A DNA stretch of 10,763 bases from Acidimicrobiia bacterium. GTDB lineage: Bacteria; Actinomycetota; Acidimicrobiia; Spongiisociales; UBA5794. The notes under the pieces were generated by a model, which saw only the letters and a list, made by a program, of their open reading frames with translations, did not search any database and was not told the DNA's origin. Made by a program: the position numbers and the translations under genes. Shown here one piece after another: positions 5,842 to 10,763 of this stretch. The DNA lies in assembly GCA_013001485.1 (NCBI GenBank), contig JABDMN010000125.1, forward strand, positions 1 through 10,763, in the 5' to 3' direction. The stretch's first letter is position 1; each line of letters opens with the position of its first letter.

Positions 5842-6792
5842 CTAGACGTGACCCGGGGGGTTCTGGATCTCGCGGAACGCCTGGCGTCGGTTCTCGACGA
5901 TCTCGTAACCGATCTGCTCCAACGAATCCATGAGCCACAGATAGGCAGCCGAACCTTCGCGGAAGTCGGCCTCGGCCAGGCCCTGGATTCGTCCCTGTTC
6001 CTGGAGCTGTTTCACCTGGCGGAAGTTGTTGCGAGGCTCGGTGACGTAGACGCCGAGGGTCTTGCCGCCGTACTTGTTGAGGATGGCGAAGCAGGGCACG
6101 TCGGACGGGCCGTCGGCGATGTACACCATGTTCTCCAGCGGCACCCGTCGCTGCGCTTCGGACATCTGGGCATTTACATCGACAGATGGATTCTTGTTGG
6201 ACCCTTTGTTGACCTCGAAGATGGCCCGCGTCTTGGCGGTGTTGTCCGTGATGTACCCCAGCCGGGTCACCGATGCAGGCGACTCGTCGACCGGCATTTG
6301 CTCTATGTACCCCTGGGGCACGGGACGTTCGATGAAGGCGTTGGCCCAGATCCCGTCGATGTGTTGAGCGAACACGCTGCCCTCGATCATGGGTCGCAGA
6401 CCGGTGGACACCACGTAATGCTCAACCGTGATGCCTTCGTGGGCGAACTCCGGGATCTCGGCGACTCGCGTCCGGGTGGCCTCCATGAACTCGGGCATGC
6501 CGGGATTCGGTTCGAGCCGGGCACCAAGCTCACGCAACCGGGCGTTGCTGAGCCCCTCGAAGATGCCGCTCTCTACGTACGTCAGGAGATGCACGAGATA
6601 GGCAAGATCGCGCTGCACGATTTCGCCCTGGCGGGCGTAGGCATCGACGAGGCCATCGACCTCACCCCAGAAGGTTGCGGGATCGACTCCGTATTCCTCG
6701 AAGATCGGGGCCTGCATGTTCCCCGGGATCAGGGTCCGATCGAAATCCCAGATGAATGCAACGACCGTCTGCGTGTGCAGCGGGACCGGCAT
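5842..6792 (-). CDS. HAD-superfamily phosphatase (phosphoserine-phosphatase-like)
   Basis: A 316-residue soluble HAD hydrolase with all four motifs. Motif I is WDFDRTL, with the nucleophile Asp-16 and general acid/base Asp-18. Motif II is VVSTGLRP around Ser-129/Thr-130. The motif III lysine is probably Lys-187 (DNTAKTRAIFEVNKG). Motif IV is YIADGPSDVP with metal ligands Asp-227 and Asp-231. The long segment between motifs I and II (about residues 22-120) is a mostly helical C1-type cap, as in phosphoserine-phosphatase relatives. The DGPSDVP form and large size suit a small-molecule phosphatase, but no substrate can be read off. The ATG at 6792 lies 6 nt after TAGGTT, whose first three bases are the stop codon of the upstream 126-aa gene. 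The two genes are separated by only 9 bp and could also share a transcript. Confidence 0.88.
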   Translation of the reverse strand: MPVPLHTQTVVAFIWDFDRTLIPGNMQAPIFEEYGVDPATFWGEVDGLVDAYARQGEIVQRDLAYLVHLLTYVESGIFEGLSNARLRELGARLEPNPGMPEFMEATRTRVAEIPEFAHEGITVEHYVVSTGLRPMIEGSVFAQHIDGIWANAFIERPVPQGYIEQMPVDESPASVTRLGYITDNTAKTRAIFEVNKGSNKNPSVDVNAQMSEAQRRVPLENMVYIADGPSDVPCFAILNKYGGKTLGVYVTEPRNNFRQVKQLQEQGRIQGLAEADFREGSAAYLWLMDSLEQIGYEIVENRRQAFREIQNPPGHV

Positions 6793-6798
6793 GACAAG

Positions 6799-6804
6799 AA
6801 CCTA
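6799..6804 (-). promoter_or_regulatory. Putative -10 element of the HAD gene, overlapping the upstream stop codon
   Basis: Minus-strand TAGGTT at 6804-6799 is followed by 6 nt and ATG. Its TAG is also the stop of the preceding gene. The 9-bp intergenic gap contains no ribosome site, which favours leaderless initiation or re-initiation over ordinary translation from an operon mRNA. Confidence 0.42.
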
Positions 6805-7182
6805 GGGGGTCTCGACCCGGCCGAAGACGATCGACTCGTCGACCACCCACCACGGTTGGATGAGACACCCGGTACGTCGGAGCTCGCCATGTGCTTCGCC
6901 ACTCGCCGGCAGCTCGACCAGAACGGTCACGCTCCAGCCGTCGGCGACGAGTTGATGCACGCACGACCGAACCGCATCGAAGTCCCCATCGGCGATGACC
7001 TCGACGTGGCGGGCGTCGGCAACCACGACGGCACGCACCGTCAACATCTCTCCGGTGGCGTGCTCCAAGATCCGCCCCACCGGAATCTCGGCAACGAGGT
7101 CGCCGGAGCGGGCGAAGATCGCCGCTGCCGCTTTGGATACCTCGAGGGCAACCGATTCCTCAATTTGGACGGCAACCGCCAT
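6802..7182 (-). CDS. Hypothetical protein, 126 aa, unrecognised
   Basis: I do not recognise a family. The predicted product is 126 residues, soluble, without signal peptide or membrane segment. It alternates beta-like and helical stretches: an N-terminal acidic helix (AVQIEESVALEVSKAAAAIF), AEIPVGRILEHATGEM, a strand VRAVVVADARHVEVIADGD, a helix FDAVRSCVHQLVADG, a strand SVTVLVELPA and a C-terminal LIQPWWVVDES. The ~80 central residues could be a small alpha/beta or ferredoxin-like fold, but that is a guess. It is likely to be a real gene. The ATG at 7182 has the best ribosome site in the window (GGAGG, 7 nt upstream). Its codons are GC-rich at third positions like its neighbours. Its promoter region faces the P-type ATPase gene and contains a perfect dyad. 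It stops 9 bp before the HAD gene. Confidence 0.72.
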   Translation of the reverse strand: MAVAVQIEESVALEVSKAAAAIFARSGDLVAEIPVGRILEHATGEMLTVRAVVVADARHVEVIADGDFDAVRSCVHQLVADGWSVTVLVELPASGEAHGELRRTGCLIQPWWVVDESIVFGRVETP

Positions 7183-7185
7183 CGT

Positions 7186-7194
7186 CTCTCCTCC
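7186..7194 (-). promoter_or_regulatory. Strong Shine-Dalgarno of the 126-aa gene
   Basis: Minus-strand GGAGGAGAG at 7194-7186; the GGAGG core is 7 nt from ATG. It contrasts with the seven genes here that begin next to a TANNNT hexamer without a ribosome site, and shows this mRNA carries a leader. Confidence 0.7.
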
Positions 7195-7200
7195 GATCGG

Positions 7201-7216
7201 ATTACATCAGTGTAAT
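7201..7216. promoter_or_regulatory. Perfect dyad ATTACA-TCAG-TGTAAT, putative operator
   Basis: Two 6-bp arms are separated by 4 bp, AT-rich in a GC-rich genome, in the 74-bp gap between the divergent 126-aa and P-type ATPase genes. On the minus strand the dyad contains TACACT (7214-7209), which is well placed as a -10 for the 126-aa gene with a leader of about 20 nt. A dimeric repressor bound here would cover that promoter. The regulator is not identifiable from the window. Confidence 0.5.
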
Positions 7217-7244
7217 TCCCCTCAGCAGCCCTGCCGCCAACCGG

Positions 7245-7250
7245 TACGCT
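7245..7250 (+). promoter_or_regulatory. Putative -10 element of the P-type ATPase gene (leaderless)
   Basis: TACGCT is followed by 6 nt and ATG at 7257, with no ribosome site. It lies about 30 bp from the dyad at 7201-7216, roughly where a -35 region would be. Confidence 0.42.
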
Positions 7251-7256
7251 GGCCAC

Positions 7257-9731
7257 ATGGGGGACACGAGCACCGCCACCAGTTCGGCCCGCCTCGGCGG
7301 TCTCACCAAGGCCGAGGTGCGGGACCGGAAGGCACGGGGTCTGATCAACGACGTCCCGGCAGCTCCGTCCCGATCGGTCGCCGACATCTTCCGATCGAAC
7401 ATCGTCACCCGGTTCAACCTGCTCCTCGGGGCCCTGCTGGTCGTGATCCTGTTCGTGGCTCCGATCAACGATGCCCTGTTCGGGATCGTGCTGGTGGGGA
7501 ACACCACCATCGGCATCATCCAGGAGCTGCGCGCCAAGCGGACTCTCGACCGCTTGAACCTGCTCAACGCACCGCAGGCAACGGTGGTGAGAGATGGCAA
7601 GGTCCGACAGATCCCCATCGACCAGGTCGTACTCGACGACGTGCTCCAGGTCGCACCGGGCGACCAACTCGTGGTGGACGGTGAGGTGCTCTCGAGTGCG
7701 GGTCTCGAGATCAACGAAGCGCTCTTGACCGGCGAGTCAGACCCCGTCGTCAAGGCGCCAGGAGCGATCGCCCTCAGCGGGAGTTTCGTCGCCGCAGGCA
7801 TCGGACGCTATCAAGCGACCCGCGTCGGCCGGGAGGCGTATGCGTCGCGTCTCGCCGACGAGGCACGACGGTTCACTCTCGTTCGGTCCGAGCTCCGCGA
7901 GGGAATCGACTGGATCCTCCTCGCTATCTCGTGGATCATCCTGCCCGCCATGGCTCTCCTGGTGTGGAGCCAGCTGCGCACCACCGACGGGATCAGAGAG
8001 GCTCTGGCAGCCGCGGTCGCCGGCGGCGTCGGCATGGTGCCTCAGGGACTGGTCCTGCTCACCTCGATTGCCTTTGCCGTTGGCGTGATCCGTCTGGGCC
8101 GCAAGTCGGTCCTCGTGCAGGAGCTCCCCGCCGTCGAGGGACTGGCCCGAGTCGACGTCATCTGCTTCGACAAGACCGGGACGCTCACCGAGGGACGGCT
8201 AGCGGTGCAAAGCACAATTTCTTTGGGCGAAGCAGTTGACCCTGGCCCCGCGCTGGCTTCGATCGCAGCCGCCGACCCGTCACCCAACGCGACGATGCTC
8301 GCCGTCAACGAGGCCTTTGGAACCGGCTCAGAGTGGACCGCCGATGACGTTGTGCCGTTCTCGTCAGAACGGAAGTGGGCGGCAGCCTCGTTCGGCGGAT
8401 ACGGGACGTGGGTCCTCGGTGCCCCCGAGATCCTGCTGCCAGGCAACGGAGAGGTTGCAGCGATTGCCGAGGATGAGGCGGCACAAGGCCACCGTGTCCT
8501 CGCCCTAGCCCACACCACAGCACAGCTCCGTGGTGACGAACTGCCCCCGGCGCTGGTCCCGACAGCGCTGGTGACGTTGGGCGACGTGGTCCGAGCTGAC
8601 GCCGCGGAGACCCTGCGCTACTTCGCGGAACAGGGCGTGCAAGCCAAGGTGATCTCAGGCGACCACCCGGAAACCGTTGGCGCCATCGCCCGCACGGTTG
8701 GGGTCCCCGGCTCGGCGAACGCCATCGACGCTCGGGAACTTCCGAACGATCCAGAACGGCTGGCTCGGTACATGGATGAGTACACCGTGTTCGGCAGGGT
8801 GGCGCCCCACCAGAAGCGGGAGATGGTCAAGGCGCTCCAGTCGAAGGGCCATGTCGTCGCCATGACCGGCGACGGAGTCAACGACGTGCTCGCGTTGAAG
8901 GATTCCGACATCGGCATTGCCGTCGGCTCCGGCTCTCCCGCGTCACGCGCCGTCGCCCAGCTGGTCCTGATGGACGGCAGGTTCGACACCTTGCCCGGTG
9001 TGGTCAGTGAGGGCCGGCGCGTCATCGCCAACATCGAAAGAGTCGCCAACCTCTTCGTCACCAAAACCATCTATGCGCTAGCCCTGGTCATCATCATCGG
9101 AGCCCTCGCCCGCCCCTTCCCCTTCCTTCCCCGACACCTCACGCTGGTCGGCTCGATCACCATCGGCATCCCGGCCTTCCTGCTCGCTCTCGAGCCAAAC
9201 CGGACGCGGGCACGACCGGGGTTCATCAAACGTGTGCTCCGGTTCTCCCTACCCGCCGGCCTCGCCGCAGCTGCTGCCACGTTTGCCATCTACGAGATGG
9301 CGATTGCCGAGGGAGTTCCGCTGGTCGAGGCACGGACGGCGGCCACGCTCGTCCTCACGGCAATCGGCTTGTTCGCCCTGGCGATCGTGGCGCGACCATT
9401 GACCCTGGCTCACAAGTGGCTTATCGGGCTCATGGCGTTCTCGCTGTTCCTCGTGATCTCCACGAACACGGGTCGTGACTTCTTCGAGCTGAAGTTCCCC
9501 GAACTGGTCATCGTTCTCGCCGGCGTCGGCATCGTGGCCATCACGGGTCTCGCCATGTACGGAACGCTGCGCTCCGTGGGTTGGATGCGGAATGTTCCTG
9601 ATCTCATTCGGTCTACGCCGGTGCGGCCGCGCCGGGCTCGCAGCTGGAGCGAGTTCAACGACCAATGGGAGATGTTCCGCAGCAGCCGGTCCTGGTCCGA
9701 ATACCGGAAGCGGCGCCGCGGCGAGGAGTGA
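7257..9731 (+). CDS. Cation-translocating P-type ATPase (CtpE-like)
   Basis: An 824-residue membrane pump driven by ATP through an aspartyl-phosphate. Visible in order: the actuator motif LLTGESDPV (158-161 TGES); M4 with GMVPQGLVLLTS (Pro-262 to Leu-265); phosphorylation site CFDKTGTLTEG (Asp-305); a small nucleotide-binding domain with VLGAPEIL; and the hinge MTGDGVNDVLALKDSDIGIAVGSGSP (GDGVND 538-543). Six C-terminal membrane segments follow. There is no N-terminal heavy-metal domain. The segments PINDALFGIVLVGN, IIQELRAKRTLDRL and VQELPAVEGLARVD match the mycobacterial CtpE group, reported as a Ca2+ transporter, so Ca2+ or another divalent cation is the best guess. Two oddities: M4 reads PQGL where Ca2+ pumps usually have PEGL, and the Arg-rich cytoplasmic tail repeats RSWSE(F/Y). 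It is transcribed divergently from the 126-aa gene and ends 11 bp before the convergent hydrolase gene. Confidence 0.93.
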   Translation: MGDTSTATSSARLGGLTKAEVRDRKARGLINDVPAAPSRSVADIFRSNIVTRFNLLLGALLVVILFVAPINDALFGIVLVGNTTIGIIQELRAKRTLDRLNLLNAPQATVVRDGKVRQIPIDQVVLDDVLQVAPGDQLVVDGEVLSSAGLEINEALLTGESDPVVKAPGAIALSGSFVAAGIGRYQATRVGREAYASRLADEARRFTLVRSELREGIDWILLAISWIILPAMALLVWSQLRTTDGIREALAAAVAGGVGMVPQGLVLLTSIAFAVGVIRLGRKSVLVQELPAVEGLARVDVICFDKTGTLTEGRLAVQSTISLGEAVDPGPALASIAAADPSPNATMLAVNEAFGTGSEWTADDVVPFSSERKWAAASFGGYGTWVLGAPEILLPGNGEVAAIAEDEAAQGHRVLALAHTTAQLRGDELPPALVPTALVTLGDVVRADAAETLRYFAEQGVQAKVISGDHPETVGAIARTVGVPGSANAIDARELPNDPERLARYMDEYTVFGRVAPHQKREMVKALQSKGHVVAMTGDGVNDVLALKDSDIGIAVGSGSPASRAVAQLVLMDGRFDTLPGVVSEGRRVIANIERVANLFVTKTIYALALVIIIGALARPFPFLPRHLTLVGSITIGIPAFLLALEPNRTRARPGFIKRVLRFSLPAGLAAAAATFAIYEMAIAEGVPLVEARTAATLVLTAIGLFALAIVARPLTLAHKWLIGLMAFSLFLVISTNTGRDFFELKFPELVIVLAGVGIVAITGLAMYGTLRSVGWMRNVPDLIRSTPVRPRRARSWSEFNDQWEMFRSSRSWSEYRKRRRGEE

Positions 9732-9742
9732 CGCCCTGGTAG

Positions 9743-10606
9743 TCAGCCGCTGAGGAAATCGAGGATCAGCCGAACGACCTCGTCGGGTCGTTCCTGCTGA
9801 GTCCAATGGCCGCAATCGCCGATGACCTCGACCCGCAGATCGGGCACCCATCTATCCATCCCCTCAACCAGCGAAGGCGGCAGGACGGGGTCGGAGTCGG
9901 TGGCGATCATCAGCGTGGGGACCGTCACCGGAGCGTTGGCGAGGTGCTGGGTCGCAGCGGCGTTGGCATCGATGTTGCGGTACAGATTCACCGGCCCGGT
10001 GATGCCACCTGATACGAACGCATCGAGGAACACCGCGAACTCGTCATCGGTGAGGAACGCAGGGTCGCTGGCTCCTCCGGAGTAAAAGGCGCGCAGCTTG
10101 CCCGCCGGATCGGACTCGAACCAGGCCTCAGCGACACCAGGCTCCTGGAACATGAGCACGTAGCCGAAGCGATCGGCCATTTGCTCTCGGATGGTCTCCG
10201 TCGTGGGGAATGCCGAGCACCACCCCCGGTACGGCACATTGAGCGACACCAGCTTGTCTATGCGATCCGGGTGCATCACGGCCAGCGACCAGGCGATGAC
10301 CGCTCCCCAATCGTGCCCAACAACCGTGGGACGGCCCAGATCGAGCGCATCGATGAGGCCCAGGACGTCACCCACCAGGTGCTCCAAGCCATACGCCTCG
10401 ACCTGGTCCGGTTTCGACGAACCGCCAAACCCCCGCAGGTCGGGAGCGATAACCCGGTAGCCGGCGTCCACGAAAGGCCCGACGACGTGTCGCCACGAGT
10501 AGGCCAGCTCGGGAAAGCCATGCAGGAGAACGATCGCCGGGCCAGTTCCCTCATCGAGGACGTTCAGCTCGACACCGCCGACGGTCACCAGGTCCATGGA
10601 TGCCAT
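9743..10606 (-). CDS. Alpha/beta hydrolase, epoxide-hydrolase type
   Basis: A 287-residue soluble alpha/beta-fold hydrolase. The oxyanion motif HGFPE is at residues 29-33. DLRGFGGSSKP is at 56-66. The nucleophile elbow is GHDWGA with Asp-99, an Asp nucleophile as in epoxide hydrolases and haloalkane dehalogenases rather than the Ser of esterases. The helical lid includes the tyrosine motif GPVNLYRNI and FYSGG, which favours epoxide hydrolase over dehalogenase. The catalytic acid is probably in IATDSDPVL and the histidine in GDCGHWTQQE. Expected reaction is opening of an epoxide to a diol, in detoxification or catabolism of an unknown substrate. The ATG at 10606 is preferred: TATGCT lies 8 nt upstream and the product begins just before the first beta-strand. 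An ATG at 10597 is an alternative. The frame extends to 10699, but that part looks like promoter DNA. Confidence 0.9.
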   Translation of the reverse strand: MASMDLVTVGGVELNVLDEGTGPAIVLLHGFPELAYSWRHVVGPFVDAGYRVIAPDLRGFGGSSKPDQVEAYGLEHLVGDVLGLIDALDLGRPTVVGHDWGAVIAWSLAVMHPDRIDKLVSLNVPYRGWCSAFPTTETIREQMADRFGYVLMFQEPGVAEAWFESDPAGKLRAFYSGGASDPAFLTDDEFAVFLDAFVSGGITGPVNLYRNIDANAAATQHLANAPVTVPTLMIATDSDPVLPPSLVEGMDRWVPDLRVEVIGDCGHWTQQERPDEVVRLILDFLSG

Positions 10607-10614
10607 GGCAGTCG

Positions 10615-10620
10615 AGCATA
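10615..10620 (-). promoter_or_regulatory. Putative -10 element of the epoxide-hydrolase gene (leaderless)
   Basis: Minus-strand TATGCT at 10620-10615 is followed by 8 nt and ATG at 10606. It is the closest match to a consensus -10 in the window. Confidence 0.45.
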
Positions 10621-10722
10621 CGGGCAATCTGCAGGCCCATATGGTTCGGAGTCGAATAGTGTTCTCGTCCGGAGCATCTCTGCTCACTGGGGGACACACC
10701 TCGTTTCGAAGGGACCAACGAA

Positions 10723-10763
10723 ATGACTCAGAACGGCACGGCTGCTCGCACCGACGGCGCCAC
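10723..10763 (+). CDS. Start of an unidentified gene (partial, runs off the right edge)
   Basis: ATG at 10723 is preceded by GAAGGGA with 8 nt spacing, and the frame (MTQNGTAARTDGA...) is open to the window end. Only 13 residues are visible, polar and small, resembling a disordered N-terminus, so no function can be given. It is divergent from the hydrolase gene. A TAGTGT at 10657-10662 could be its -10, giving a leader of about 55 nt, but no -35 supports this. Confidence 0.5.
   Translation, partial: MTQNGTAARTDGA

Noticed and set aside
5848..7215. 455-codon open frame on the plus strand
   Set aside because: It is antisense to the HAD gene and the 126-aa gene, lacks any motif, and its high His/Asp/Gly content reflects reversed codons.
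10607..10699. N-terminal extension of the epoxide-hydrolase-type protein to position 10699
   Set aside because: The added residues lack homology to the fold and would run through the TATGCT promoter-like hexamer; the ATG at 10606 fits the family's length.
1..10763. A defence system, mobile element or biosynthetic cluster
   Set aside because: No nuclease, toxin-antitoxin, integrase, transposase, synthase or CRISPR signal was found on either strand; base composition is uniform throughout.

Overview
The window is high-GC, gene-dense bacterial chromosome that looks like an actinomycete, possibly the class Acidimicrobiia. The evidence is GTG/ATG starts, a likely F420-type PPOX-fold protein, a CtpE-like P-type ATPase, a lipoprotein with a long Thr/Ser linker, and leaderless-looking promoters before most transcription units. 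The lineage is inferred from these traits, not from a marker gene. Almost everything is chromosomal housekeeping or metabolism. I see no transposase, integrase, CRISPR array, tRNA or rRNA.

Layout: (1) 1-1183, minus strand: plsY (phospholipid synthesis) overlapping the start of moeA (molybdenum cofactor), which runs off the left edge. (2) 1184-1658: a 475-bp stretch without a convincing gene, holding a GC-rich hairpin that looks like a dispersed repeat. (3) 1659-4514, plus strand: a small membrane-anchored SAF-domain protein, then a tightly overlapping trio of uppP (undecaprenyl-diphosphate phosphatase), a CapA-family lipoprotein and a PPOX-class protein. (4) 4516-7182, minus strand, read right to left: an unrecognised 126-aa protein, a HAD-family phosphatase, an HSD10-like short-chain dehydrogenase and an atypical thioredoxin. 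(5) 7183-7256: a divergent promoter region with a perfect 6-4-6 dyad. (6) 7257-9731, plus strand: a P-type cation ATPase. (7) 9743-10606, minus strand: an epoxide-hydrolase-type alpha/beta hydrolase. (8) 10723-end, plus strand: the first codons of an unidentified gene.

The uppP/CapA pair points to envelope work: UppP regenerates the lipid carrier at the membrane and the CapA-like lipoprotein sits outside the membrane. The other genes do not form an obvious pathway. The most informative pattern is regulatory. A TANNNT hexamer lies 6-8 nt before the start codon of seven genes, which suggests that leaderless transcription is the norm here. The exceptions are genes that overlap an upstream gene, genes with a clear Shine-Dalgarno, and trxA-like, which has neither signal. 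I found no convincing new multi-gene system. The best leads are a Glu-to-Gln change in the ATPase M4 motif, the repeated RSWSE motif in its tail, the basic insertion in the thioredoxin, and the orphan 126-aa gene with its operator-like dyad.
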